Assembly: GCA_947178165.1 (NCBI GenBank)
Contig: CAMWXH010000002.1
Location: forward strand, 28,863-92,862
DNA: 64,000 nt
From: an uncultured Porphyromonadaceae bacterium
Lineage (GTDB): Bacteria > Bacteroidota > Bacteroidia > Bacteroidales > Muribaculaceae
Reading direction: 5' to 3'
Positions 18,389-29,226 of this stretch are shown here, piece by piece. Each line of letters opens with the position of its first letter. Within the stretch, counting starts at the first letter, position 1. Made by a program: the position numbers and the translations under genes. The notes beneath the pieces were generated by a model, which saw only the letters and a program-made list of their open reading frames with translations, had not been told where the DNA came from and ran no database searches.

Positions 18389-20212
18389 ATGGATCATAAG
18401 GAACACTTACAGGAGTTAATGGCCGATATCATCAACATTTTCGGCAAGGAGATTATCACGGAGAAACGATTCGTGAATCTTCTTGCTGACTATCGTGCTT
18501 TTGACGGCAATAACGATGCAAGAAGAATCCTTAATGCTATAGTGTCCGGGAGATATGCAAACAAGATAGTAAATCTGACAACTTCTAAATTTGATCTACC
18601 TAAATTGAAGTATTACGCTTATGAACTTTCCAAGTCAGATGGCTTCAATGAGGAGACAGTAGAAACTGTCATGAGGATGATTGTATTTGCTTGCAACAAA
18701 GGCAATCAGGACGAGGCAAACTATTCCATCATAAAGCAAGAAGATAAGTTCGGATGTGTAAATTCAAAAGGAGACATCATTATTCCATTCGAGTATGACA
18801 AGATGCGCGACTTTAAATCTGATTTTGGGATACATATTGTTTGTGCTAAAAACTTTGAATGTAGCGATGTTTATACTGCATTAGGAGAACTTGTCTTTTC
18901 CGGAGGATCAAATATCCGACTGACTAATGAAGACGGACTATGGATGGTAGAAAAAAATAACAAATATGGTTTAATTCATCCTAACGGAGAAATAGTTATC
19001 CCTTTTGAATACAAAAGTATTGTGACGGTTAATCCCGGTTCAGATATTAGGCTTCTTGTAGTAGAGACTGAAAACAGAATGTTTGGAGTGCTGGATTATA
19101 TGGGGCATCAGATATTGCCACCGGTGTTTGAGTCGATACCCAATTTTATCAGTGACACATTTGAGATAATAGAGGCAAAACTAAGCGACAGATATATGTA
19201 CTTCAACATAGACGGTTCTGTTGCTGAAATATCTCCATTGTTCTGTGCAACACCCTTTACGGCATATACATATAATCAAAATGACCATAAGATGCCTAAA
19301 GGTTATATTGTTAACGGAGAAAAATTAATAGTTTCGACTACCCACGGCGATATTACTGATGTTAATGGTAAGATACTCTGCAACCTCGGACCGTACAATG
19401 ACGGACTTGCGGTTGCCAAAGAAGACAATTTGTGGATTGGTTATATGAGCGAGTCATTGGAGTGGAAAATTCGCCAGTTCTGTCACGATCCTAATGCGCT
19501 TTTTGATTTATGTGAACCTTTTAGTAATGGATTGGCAATTGTATGGAAAGGAGATAAAAGAGGACTTATCAATACGAATGGAGATATTGTAGCCGGAATT
19601 AACTATAATGATATTGCGCGTCGTGATTGGTGTTGTCTTTTAAGGTATTCTTCAAAATATGTAAATACTATATTCTCTGATGAATATGGTGTTGGAGATT
19701 GCTATGTAAGACCCAATGATATAAGTTGCGAGTTCATTTGTACTATGAACGGAATTTATGACATAAGCAATTTTACAAACAACAGGGCATTCGCTCAATA
19801 TCGTAATTTCGTAGGAATAGTTTCCCCCAAAGGGACTTCCATTGAACCATTAGAATATGAGTGGCTTAGGAGTTGGAACTCTCACAAACTACATGAAACT
19901 ACAGTGATATCTCCTGTCCGGCGAAACGGTCAATGGGGTGGACTGGATATGGAACATGGATTCATCCCATTCAAAGACGAAATGCAAGAACGCAATGAAA
20001 AGAATTACATTTCTAAACATATTGAAACATCCACGCCTATTCCATACTTTTTGGAATACCAAAAGGATGTAACTCCTTGTGGTTTTAAGTGGAGTAATCT
20101 ATACCATATTCCGGCAGGTTTATATGCCGACTTTATGAAATTGAGAACAACAATGGCTAAAGAAGAGCAGCTTCAATGGCTTAAAATCAATTCAGTAACA
20201 GTATTAGAATAG
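18389..20212 (+). CDS. WG-repeat protein
   Basis: Repeats such as FGCVNSKGDIIIPFEYDKM, YGLIHPNGEIVIPFEYKSI, RGLINTNGDIVAGINYNDI. Confidence 0.85.
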   Translation: MDHKEHLQELMADIINIFGKEIITEKRFVNLLADYRAFDGNNDARRILNAIVSGRYANKIVNLTTSKFDLPKLKYYAYELSKSDGFNEETVETVMRMIVFACNKGNQDEANYSIIKQEDKFGCVNSKGDIIIPFEYDKMRDFKSDFGIHIVCAKNFECSDVYTALGELVFSGGSNIRLTNEDGLWMVEKNNKYGLIHPNGEIVIPFEYKSIVTVNPGSDIRLLVVETENRMFGVLDYMGHQILPPVFESIPNFISDTFEIIEAKLSDRYMYFNIDGSVAEISPLFCATPFTAYTYNQNDHKMPKGYIVNGEKLIVSTTHGDITDVNGKILCNLGPYNDGLAVAKEDNLWIGYMSESLEWKIRQFCHDPNALFDLCEPFSNGLAIVWKGDKRGLINTNGDIVAGINYNDIARRDWCCLLRYSSKYVNTIFSDEYGVGDCYVRPNDISCEFICTMNGIYDISNFTNNRAFAQYRNFVGIVSPKGTSIEPLEYEWLRSWNSHKLHETTVISPVRRNGQWGGLDMEHGFIPFKDEMQERNEKNYISKHIETSTPIPYFLEYQKDVTPCGFKWSNLYHIPAGLYADFMKLRTTMAKEEQLQWLKINSVTVLE

Positions 20213-20214
20213 AT

Positions 20215-21042
20215 ATGCCAACACCTGGAATACCCAATATAATCGATTGCGGAATTTGCAGTCTGCATCCCGCCCAGCCTTCAAATGTATGGGTGGTAGA
20301 AGAATTATTCAGACATCCGGACGTAAGGAAGTTCTATGTATTGCGCGATGACCATGCGGCTAACATAAGAAGTTTCTGCCAGTATATCATTGCAGCCAAT
20401 GTTCAGAAAGCCGCGATGAATTTCATCATCTACGATAATTATGGAAACGAAGTGGGTCTTATCTCGGCGGAACCGATGATGAACCGTAATACTAACCTTC
20501 CTATGTGGAATGTCGGTTATGCTGTTTTGCCTTCCGAAAGACGTAAGGGGTATGCCGCTGCAGCGTTAACGGGATTGAGTAACTATCTGCTTCAGAACTA
20601 TTCATTCCCTCAAGTGATGCTTGACATTTGCACCGAGAATCACGAATCGGAAGGAGTTGCCCGTAAATGTGGCTTTACGAAGCCTAATGATGGGCAAGGA
20701 TATATTGATCCCAATCACATGGAACTTGGATTCCGTTTCCGTTGGTTCAAGCAGCTTGCAGGACAACGCACAATGTACTTCAATCAGGCGGTGCACTGTT
20801 ACCGTCAGAAAGACTATATCGGAGCAATAAATGCGTTCCGGCAGGCGCTGAACGAACCTTATCAGCCTGGCACACCATATACAGATGCACAGATCTATTC
20901 CAACATGGAGATGGCTCTCTCATCCGTACATCTTTACAAGGAAGCCTTCGCTGCCCTGAAAAAAGCCCAATCCCTTGGCCTCAATAATCCGAGCATTGAA
21001 AAAGAACTCCTCTGGCTCCGCAACAATAAAGGACTTTACTAA
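20215..21042 (+). CDS. GNAT-family acetyltransferase with C-terminal TPR-like region
   Basis: WNVGYAVLPSERRKGYAAAALTGL (GNAT motif A), VARKCGF; then YFNQAVHCYRQKDYIGAINAFRQAL (TPR). Confidence 0.8.
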   Translation: MPTPGIPNIIDCGICSLHPAQPSNVWVVEELFRHPDVRKFYVLRDDHAANIRSFCQYIIAANVQKAAMNFIIYDNYGNEVGLISAEPMMNRNTNLPMWNVGYAVLPSERRKGYAAAALTGLSNYLLQNYSFPQVMLDICTENHESEGVARKCGFTKPNDGQGYIDPNHMELGFRFRWFKQLAGQRTMYFNQAVHCYRQKDYIGAINAFRQALNEPYQPGTPYTDAQIYSNMEMALSSVHLYKEAFAALKKAQSLGLNNPSIEKELLWLRNNKGLY

Positions 21043-21058
21043 ATACCATCCTCTCAAT

Positions 21059-24000
21059 ATGAGTTTTATTGACGACATAAAGAACGAGCTAAATTCAACA
21101 TATATCATTGGATCGTATCACCGTGATGGCGAACGAGGTTACTTTGATGACCTTCGTGGCGCCGCAGGTGAACGCATAGAAGACTTCGAGGGTAATCCCA
21201 GAACGGATAAGGTATACATTTCTCGAACAGACCTCATTGAAGATGAATTTTATGAATTTGATTGGAGTATCGAGGGGGAATCGGAGAATAGTTATTCGTA
21301 TATTTGCGTAGGCGGAATTCGCCCTGTAAATAAGACGCGGATGCTTCAGGTACGTCTTGACGAGAAACTTTCTCAGAGAGGCACCAACCGAAAAGATGCA
21401 AATCAGAATCAGAAGATGATTAATCAGGAGGTAACCGGTGCACCTCATACGTATATCTATGAATTGCTCCAGAACTCAAATGATTATCCTCTTAAAGATG
21501 CGAATAATAATAAAATCCCGGTTGAAGTCAAATTTATTTTGACAGAACATTATCTGTTTTTCATACACTCCGGTGCCCCTTTCAATCTCAGGAACATTGC
21601 GGCTATATGTACTGTCAATGAAGGTGAAAAAAGAGATAATACCGAGACTATTGGATATAAAGGCATGGGCTTCAAGTCGGTCTTTGTCAACAATGATTAT
21701 GTATTTCTGAGTTCAGGGGATTGGAATCTTCGATTTGATGAAAAGGAGATTAAGAACCGTAGTAGATTCCCCTTGAACTGGCAATACATGCCAATCCCCA
21801 CATCCCTCACGGAAGATATTGATGATGAGATTAAATCAGTTTTGAAAAGTATTCCATCTCACATGAATGTCTTCTTCGCCCTTCGTCATCTCAGAGATGC
21901 TAGTGAGAATGAGCCGAATCTCGAAAAAGTGTTTGTAGATGATAGGATTCTGGTGTTCATCCCTTATGTTGACCATGTAGAGGTATATATCGACGGAATA
22001 CTTCGATATGACCGCTACAAGGATCGAACACGTTGGCTCATAAAAAATGACATTAAAATTTCGGTTGACGACAACTACAAGTCAATTCTTGAAGAAAGTC
22101 TCAAGACCGATAAAAAGATTCCTGAGAAGTTCCAGAAAATCAAGGAAATTTCAGTTTCTTTCGCAGTCCAGCGCGATGGGAATAAGTTAATCCCTATTCC
22201 TATTGAGAACTCACAAGTATATAATTATCTGCCGACTGAGCAGCAATTATATCTTCCGTTTTTGATTAATGCGGACTTTGTGCCTGACGCATCTCGAAAA
22301 AGTCTGCCTGAGCATAAATGGAATCATAAAGTATTGGAGGATGCTGGACATAGGTATGCTCAATGGTGGGCATCTTTGATGCTCGATGTGGAGAATTATG
22401 ATCTCGCTTCTGTATTTGATTTGCTTCCAGACTTTAGAAAAGGTGATAAATTCCGCGAGTCCTTCATGAAGGGCTTTGAGCAAGAAATCGGTAAGATTAA
22501 GTGTATTCCAATTCTAAAAAATGGAGAACGAGCTTTAGTTCCTATCAATGAAATCATTTTCGACAATATGAGCTTTGTTGTTTCAGACAAGCCTGTAATG
22601 TTAGATAGCGACTTTTATGCTTTGCTAGGAGTAGAAAATATCAGTGAATATCTTCCGCATCCAGAGATAAGACAGCATCAGAATCTCAAGATGCTGCTTG
22701 AATATTATTCAGCAAAGAATAATATTGGCAGAGTTCTCAATAACAGTGACGTCCTGACAATCCTTCGTTCTCTAAAATTCGAGAATTGGGTCAAAGATGA
22801 GTTTAATGCCATCAATCTTTATCGATACCTGTTTGAATCTCAAAAGATAAACAACATCCTAAATTCATTCGATAAGATTTTCTTAACCGAATCGGGAGAG
22901 ATTGAATCGCCTAATAAACTCTACCACAATATCGATTACTACCTCGAAGAACTTTATATGTTCGAGGATAGACTTCCTCGTTTAAAGAAATCAGTAAGAG
23001 ATATTTTGCCTGAAGGATTCCGTGGTATTGAAGGAAAGTTCAAAATGTTCGTCCCATCGTCGGTAGCTTTAGAGCTTTCAGCAAACTTCGATAAGAATGA
23101 AGACGGTTCTCGTATTGAAAATATTACAGACAGTATCCATTTCTTAAACTTCCTTGCTACGGCAAAGGGATATACCGGTGGTATGCCTAAAACAATGCCT
23201 TTATACTTGGACGAAGGCGTTTCTATCGGAAAAGAAGATGTTTATCAGGAAGATGAACTGGGACTATTACTATCTGAGCAGCCTTGGGTTAAGCCTGAAT
23301 GGATACGCTTTATCCATTACGGGTATGCAAAACATTCAGATGATTTGTCTCGCTTCTTAACCAAGTGTGGTATTACAACCATAAACCCTGCGATGGTATG
23401 GAGTTCGTTTATCGCTGATGATGAAAGGTCTCAACATATAATCTCATATATTGCTGATAAACAGGCAAGCATTGACTTTTTCTATTTCCTTACGAATATA
23501 GAGAAGGAGGTCAAATTTACGGATCAGACGAAACAGCTTAAGAATAAGTATCATATCTGGGTAAATGATGGAACAAATGATGAATATGTGCCACTTTCGT
23601 CCGTAATTTACTGGTCAGACTCCAAAGAACGTGATGAACTACTGGAGAAGGACTGGTTACCTGCTAATGCTTGCTATGCAGTAGATGATGATTATCTCGG
23701 TCAGTTCTTGGGAGAAGACCGTGATGCCATAGAGCGAATTTTCAAGGCGAATGGTATCGTTGAGGATTTCTCTGTGTCGAACTGGATCAAGAAGTGTATG
23801 GTCAAAGAGCATCTTTGGCAGGAAGTCATCAAGAATATTACCTCAACAGATACGAGTATAAGTTTTCTTGATTTCTTATTTGAGAATCGTGCGTATAAAA
23901 GTGAAATAGGATATAGTAAATTAGATCAGATCCCTCTTTCATTGGAAGGTGAATCTGAGATGCTTCCGTTAAAGGATATTGCAGAGACTGTATATCAGCG

Positions 24001-27000
24001 ATCAGACGATCTCATAGAGTTATCAGAAGAGCCCTGGTTCCCGTCATACGAACTGACTTCTGTTTCAAGTGCCTATTCTGACCTTTTTGATGGAGCTGAT
24101 AGGCGAGCCTTTTTTGATGAGATTGGTATAAAGGAATTTGATTTGGACGAGTATATCGAGGAAGAAATTCTTGAAAACCTTGATAACTACACAGACTATT
24201 CGGATATTGATAATGCTTTAGAAGCCAATATAAGTTTCCATAAGTTCTTTGCAAATCCATCGCTCCGTTTGAGTGATGATGATTATGAGAAACTTAAAAA
24301 TACGCCTGTATTCACTATTCTGCCAGTAGAGAATAGCAAAGAATCAGAATCAGGCTTATGCGAAGTTTGTACCGGCTTCTTCCTGCCTTCCGACAAACTC
24401 GGCGAGCTGGTTGAACTTGATATAGCACCTGCATCCATTCTTCATACTATTCGTCCCGAATATTTTGCGACCGATGCAGAACAAATGACAACCTATTTCA
24501 AAGATAGACTTGGAAATAGGAAACTACAAGACAATGAACTCGTAAAGCATCTGCTTGATCACAAAAAAGATATAATTGCTTATATTCAAGAGTATAATAG
24601 GAATCTCAGATTCTGGCAATGGGCAGCGCAAAGTTCCACTACCTATGAGGAACGTCTGGCGTTCCGTAATTTCCCCATGGCGGATTCCGATAGGAATCTA
24701 ATGCTGCCAAGTGAACTGTATGCGTCAGCAGTCTATTCAAAAGATAAAGAGGCAGAACAAGTCATCCGAAGATTTATCCCAGATGCTCACTTCGTTCTTG
24801 ATGATTATGCCAACATAGAAACAGAAAATGAAATTGATTGGCTGAGACTATTCAAGAACATAAAAATCAGCATCTCGGCAGAATATGTTCTGCTCAATAA
24901 GGTTTTGCCTAAACTTAATGAGTATAAATCAGAGCATGATGATGTCGTACTTGCTTTCGCTGGTGTTTTAGAAGAGTTGAAAGCAAAGCATAACGAGGAC
25001 GCAAAGAAAATTGAAGGATATTTGCAAAACCTATATGTAAAGTGTAAAGATGGAGAATACCACAAAATTGGGGACACCATCCTTACCGGTGCATATATGG
25101 GGATAGAAACTGGGAAGTATAATGACATCGTATTGCCATTGCAAATATCTGACGATTATCTGAAAGATACAGAGGATAATCCCACTTTGCGCTCCAACGT
25201 TATTGACTTCTTCAGATTCTTAAAAGATAAAACGAACATTGATGTTATCAAGACAGCGCAAGATTTAGCCGCTCGAAAGGTTGAAATATTCCTTTCCAAT
25301 CAACAGACTTATGCGAGGTCTGATGCTCACTATCGAATTATAGGCGAGCTGGCAGAGGACTGCTACCAACAAGTAGGATGGACAGATACTATTTTTAAGG
25401 GCAAGTGTTTATTGCTCTTCTCCTCAGATAATCGTCTTATATCCATGGATAAAGGTAATCTTTATCTTGGATCAATATATAATCCCATATGTGATTATCA
25501 AGCTAATGGAATAACGAATATTCATTACGTCAGTGATGAATATCGGAAGTATGCTGAATTGGCAAGTATCCGTTTGTTCTTGACTAATCCAAGTAGGGGA
25601 CGTGTAAAATGGGGCTTCCATGGCGAAACCGAAATGAGATATTTGGAAGATTCTACTTTCTCAACATATTTCTGGAGAGTATTTCTTCCATCGCAGTTGA
25701 GGAATAAAGATTCAAGATCTCATTTTGATAGGCTTTTAACGACCGATACGCTGGAAAAGTATCGTTGTATCCCTACCGGAGGTGGCATGAAAAAACCGTC
25801 ACAGGTATATAATCCAATTGATAACCAGTTGGTGCGTATGATTAAGGTCATGGAAAAACAAGACGAATATCTGCCAACTGTAGAAATACCTATGGAGTAT
25901 TCCTACGGTTTCGCTTCACGGCTGAATGAGATGGATTGTCTTGAATTCTTGCGGAAAAGCGAAAATGACAAAGGTTATCAAGATGACAGAATCAAAGTAT
26001 GTACTTGGCTGTCGGAACTTCCAGAGAATATTTTAAGAAGTAATTACAAGAATATCGTATTACGATTTAAGGAGAATGCGTTATGGCGTAATGGTGCCAA
26101 AAAGTGGGTGCCATTAAAAGATTTATGTATTCTTGAAAGAACCAAGGAGTCTAAACTTATTGTAGATCATTTTGGGGGTAGTGAATACGTATGTTTTGGA
26201 GCATCTCTGCCTGAATCAAATCAGGTTCTCCAAAAGTTGCACCTTCTTTTCGACATTCCCTTGTTGAATAAAGATGATTTTGATCATAAAACAATTGGAA
26301 ATGTCTTTGAGGATACGTATGAAGTTTCTGAGCTCCAGAAACGCTTAGTCTATCTCTCTTATACTGAAAATCCTGATGGTGACTGGGAAACCAAATATAA
26401 AGAACGTCAGGCCAAACTCGACAATGCAAAGATAGAAGGATGTGATGAAATCATATATTTCTATGCAGGAAACGAAGACCTTTCAACAACCTTATCTTTT
26501 TTAGATAATGGAGATAACGGTTTTGCGTATAAGAAGGGTCGTAAGGAGCACATGTTTGAGAGCCGATTGAATTGGGCAATTAAGACATTTGACCTTGTAG
26601 GCTCACATATATCAGTACTTCAGGAGCTGTTCTTGGATAATTTTTCCGATTATGTTGAAAAGCATAATGGTGGAAGCTTACCACCTAATGTGTTGCATTA
26701 CTTATCAGATGCCGACAAAAGCAAGATTGGGACAGATATCGTCGAAGAAATACCGGATGACGCCCAACAACCTTATGTTAGCGGAGCTTCCGTCCCCGAG
26801 TCTCATGACACGACTCAGTCAGCATCTCAAGAGCAGCCTGTCAATCCTAACGGTACTGCGCACGCACAATTTACCGATCAAGAAAACAAATCGAGTCAAG
26901 GTAAGCCTAATGCTGAGAGTGGCGCAAATGAAGGATATGATTCTTCGATCAAACCTGAACATACACAACTCAAGCATAAGGAAAAATCAAGAGTAGAACA

Positions 27001-29224
27001 ACAATCCAAAGGACAAGAAGGACAAAGTAACTCTAAAGAAAACCCGGCTCAGCCGAAAGACACAACTGGAGTTTCTTCTGAAACTCCGGATATACCTGAT
27101 GGACCGGAAGAGTCGTTTGAAGAACGCAGCAGAAAACGTTGGGAGCAAAGACGTGATGCCAAAGTTACGCTTCCTACTTCTTCGCAACCTTTACATAAGG
27201 GAACTGAAGATGTATTAGATATTGAAGATAAGCCGGCTGACACTCCCAATTATGGAGATGTTTACGATCCAAATTCAGGAGCTTCTATCAAAAGAACTCC
27301 TAAATCAAATACATCTTTACCAAAGTCATCATCGGGAAAGGAACTTGATAATGCTCGAAGAAAAGCAAAGGAAGAGGAAGATAAACAAGATCGTAGAAAT
27401 AAACTCTATGATTTGACTCCATATACATTGGAGTGGTTCAATTATTTAATTGATATGCAACTTGAAGCTGTATATGAAGGTAAGTCAGTAGAAAGACATA
27501 TCGACTTATATGATTGGGCTCAAATTGATAAGGACTCGAATCTTTATCGATTGGTATCTCCATCTTCTTTTATTCCATCGAATCTTTCGGAAGCATCAAA
27601 TGTAAGAATCCTTGTCGTCTATAATGGCAAGAAACAAGTGCTTAATGCAGAAATTCTTGAATCTGATGAGTCTGGAATCGACATGAGATGTAGTCAATAT
27701 TTTGGCTCTCCGAGTGCGACAAGGTGGCTACGAATCGAGTACCAAAATATAGGAGGTTTCTCCGAGGCTCAGGCGAATCGTTTTAGCCAGTTAAACAGGG
27801 ATTGGAATTTGGGGACGAACCTTGTTCAAAAGCTTCCGTCAAATATGGAGTTCATCTATGGTCCTCCGGGAACAGGTAAGACTACTGAACTTGTAAAGCG
27901 AATATCAGAGGCTTTGCATGTAAATGCTCGTTATAACATTCTTGTTGTAACTCCCACAAATAGAGCTGCAGATGAGATAGCAGAGCGTTTAGCTGTTGAT
28001 ATGTTCGCCTCTGATTATCTATCCCGTTATGGCGTGACTGAAAGTCGGGAACTCATACGTAATCATCAGCAAGTCTTGAAGAACCGCCAATCTATGGATT
28101 TGAAAAAATCCAATAAGAATGTGATGGTAACAACAATTGCTCGCTATCCGTATGATAGTGTCCAGCCTTACGGAGAAGCTATATTTGATTTGAAATGGGA
28201 TCTTATCATCGTGGATGAAGCCTCCATGATTGATATTGTCCCAATCACACTGCTTTTGGTTAACAATAAGGCCGATAAGTTTATCATCGCCGGAGATCCA
28301 AAGCAAATCCGCCCGGTAAAACCAAATATAGACTTCCCTGATGAGTATGTTTTCAATATCTACGATATGGTGGGTATGAATAGCTTCAAGGAGGCGGCAG
28401 AAGGTAAACTCCCATACCCAGTAATGGCTTTGGATGTTCAGCACCGATCGGTTCCGAGTATAGGTAATCTTGTAAGTAAATTCTCTTACGACGGCATTCT
28501 TAAGAATGACTCTAACAAAGCTCTACCGAAGAGCCTGGATATACCGAATATGACAGTCGAACCCATAAATGTGATCGGATATGAAGTTATACCGATGAGT
28601 CATCTTTATGACTTTAATACGGTTGACAATTCTGCCGTGCATGTGTATTCAGCCATTTTTGCATATGAATTTGCTGCTCATATCGCAAAGCTGGTATCCA
28701 CATATTCGGATAAAGAACATTACACTATCGGAATTGTCAGTCCTTATAAGAAACAAGCTTCTGCAATACAAGAAATGCTTGCAAGCAGAAAGATTGATAC
28801 TGATGAATGTAGTGTAAGCTGCGGTACGGTACACAAATTTCAAGGTGGCGAATGCGATATAATGATTGTTGTGATGAATTACCCCAATACTCATTCTGGG
28901 GAAAATGCCAATATAAATAATCTGAATATCATGAATGTGGCTATGAGTCGTGCCAAGGATTACGTGTTCTTCCTCAGTCCAGAAAAGCGCGTAGGAGAGA
29001 AAGCTATATACCCAATGAATGATGAGTTGTTCAGGCAACTTCCGAATAATTTTAACTTCTATCATGCTCATGCTTTGGAGAAGATTATGTTCGATGATGA
29101 AACGTTCATTGCAAAGAACGCGTCCTTGAAGAGTCACCTACCTGTGAATGTTTCCACGCCTACGGGCAAACGTTATGAGGTTCGCATTAGTGACACTGCT
29201 CTTGATATTCAAATTAACGACTAA
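21059..29224 (+). CDS. Giant HATPase (sacsin-like N-terminus) - disordered linker - SF1 helicase protein
   Basis: N-term IYELLQNSNDY..HSGAPFNLRNIA..ETIGYKGMGFKSVF (GHKL-type). C-term FIYGPPGTGKTTELVKRI, DLIIVDEASMIDI, GDPKQIRPV, NVAMSRAKDYVFF (SF1). ATG at 21059 avoids overlap with the GNAT gene. Confidence 0.85.
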   Translation: MSFIDDIKNELNSTYIIGSYHRDGERGYFDDLRGAAGERIEDFEGNPRTDKVYISRTDLIEDEFYEFDWSIEGESENSYSYICVGGIRPVNKTRMLQVRLDEKLSQRGTNRKDANQNQKMINQEVTGAPHTYIYELLQNSNDYPLKDANNNKIPVEVKFILTEHYLFFIHSGAPFNLRNIAAICTVNEGEKRDNTETIGYKGMGFKSVFVNNDYVFLSSGDWNLRFDEKEIKNRSRFPLNWQYMPIPTSLTEDIDDEIKSVLKSIPSHMNVFFALRHLRDASENEPNLEKVFVDDRILVFIPYVDHVEVYIDGILRYDRYKDRTRWLIKNDIKISVDDNYKSILEESLKTDKKIPEKFQKIKEISVSFAVQRDGNKLIPIPIENSQVYNYLPTEQQLYLPFLINADFVPDASRKSLPEHKWNHKVLEDAGHRYAQWWASLMLDVENYDLASVFDLLPDFRKGDKFRESFMKGFEQEIGKIKCIPILKNGERALVPINEIIFDNMSFVVSDKPVMLDSDFYALLGVENISEYLPHPEIRQHQNLKMLLEYYSAKNNIGRVLNNSDVLTILRSLKFENWVKDEFNAINLYRYLFESQKINNILNSFDKIFLTESGEIESPNKLYHNIDYYLEELYMFEDRLPRLKKSVRDILPEGFRGIEGKFKMFVPSSVALELSANFDKNEDGSRIENITDSIHFLNFLATAKGYTGGMPKTMPLYLDEGVSIGKEDVYQEDELGLLLSEQPWVKPEWIRFIHYGYAKHSDDLSRFLTKCGITTINPAMVWSSFIADDERSQHIISYIADKQASIDFFYFLTNIEKEVKFTDQTKQLKNKYHIWVNDGTNDEYVPLSSVIYWSDSKERDELLEKDWLPANACYAVDDDYLGQFLGEDRDAIERIFKANGIVEDFSVSNWIKKCMVKEHLWQEVIKNITSTDTSISFLDFLFENRAYKSEIGYSKLDQIPLSLEGESEMLPLKDIAETVYQRSDDLIELSEEPWFPSYELTSVSSAYSDLFDGADRRAFFDEIGIKEFDLDEYIEEEILENLDNYTDYSDIDNALEANISFHKFFANPSLRLSDDDYEKLKNTPVFTILPVENSKESESGLCEVCTGFFLPSDKLGELVELDIAPASILHTIRPEYFATDAEQMTTYFKDRLGNRKLQDNELVKHLLDHKKDIIAYIQEYNRNLRFWQWAAQSSTTYEERLAFRNFPMADSDRNLMLPSELYASAVYSKDKEAEQVIRRFIPDAHFVLDDYANIETENEIDWLRLFKNIKISISAEYVLLNKVLPKLNEYKSEHDDVVLAFAGVLEELKAKHNEDAKKIEGYLQNLYVKCKDGEYHKIGDTILTGAYMGIETGKYNDIVLPLQISDDYLKDTEDNPTLRSNVIDFFRFLKDKTNIDVIKTAQDLAARKVEIFLSNQQTYARSDAHYRIIGELAEDCYQQVGWTDTIFKGKCLLLFSSDNRLISMDKGNLYLGSIYNPICDYQANGITNIHYVSDEYRKYAELASIRLFLTNPSRGRVKWGFHGETEMRYLEDSTFSTYFWRVFLPSQLRNKDSRSHFDRLLTTDTLEKYRCIPTGGGMKKPSQVYNPIDNQLVRMIKVMEKQDEYLPTVEIPMEYSYGFASRLNEMDCLEFLRKSENDKGYQDDRIKVCTWLSELPENILRSNYKNIVLRFKENALWRNGAKKWVPLKDLCILERTKESKLIVDHFGGSEYVCFGASLPESNQVLQKLHLLFDIPLLNKDDFDHKTIGNVFEDTYEVSELQKRLVYLSYTENPDGDWETKYKERQAKLDNAKIEGCDEIIYFYAGNEDLSTTLSFLDNGDNGFAYKKGRKEHMFESRLNWAIKTFDLVGSHISVLQELFLDNFSDYVEKHNGGSLPPNVLHYLSDADKSKIGTDIVEEIPDDAQQPYVSGASVPESHDTTQSASQEQPVNPNGTAHAQFTDQENKSSQGKPNAESGANEGYDSSIKPEHTQLKHKEKSRVEQQSKGQEGQSNSKENPAQPKDTTGVSSETPDIPDGPEESFEERSRKRWEQRRDAKVTLPTSSQPLHKGTEDVLDIEDKPADTPNYGDVYDPNSGASIKRTPKSNTSLPKSSSGKELDNARRKAKEEEDKQDRRNKLYDLTPYTLEWFNYLIDMQLEAVYEGKSVERHIDLYDWAQIDKDSNLYRLVSPSSFIPSNLSEASNVRILVVYNGKKQVLNAEILESDESGIDMRCSQYFGSPSATRWLRIEYQNIGGFSEAQANRFSQLNRDWNLGTNLVQKLPSNMEFIYGPPGTGKTTELVKRISEALHVNARYNILVVTPTNRAADEIAERLAVDMFASDYLSRYGVTESRELIRNHQQVLKNRQSMDLKKSNKNVMVTTIARYPYDSVQPYGEAIFDLKWDLIIVDEASMIDIVPITLLLVNNKADKFIIAGDPKQIRPVKPNIDFPDEYVFNIYDMVGMNSFKEAAEGKLPYPVMALDVQHRSVPSIGNLVSKFSYDGILKNDSNKALPKSLDIPNMTVEPINVIGYEVIPMSHLYDFNTVDNSAVHVYSAIFAYEFAAHIAKLVSTYSDKEHYTIGIVSPYKKQASAIQEMLASRKIDTDECSVSCGTVHKFQGGECDIMIVVMNYPNTHSGENANINNLNIMNVAMSRAKDYVFFLSPEKRVGEKAIYPMNDELFRQLPNNFNFYHAHALEKIMFDDETFIAKNASLKSHLPVNVSTPTGKRYEVRISDTALDIQIND

Positions 29225-29226
29225 CG

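Noticed and set aside
20975-21058. Track start of giant helicase ORF
   Set aside because: Would overlap the GNAT-TPR gene by 68 nt; ATG at 21059 gives ordinary spacing.
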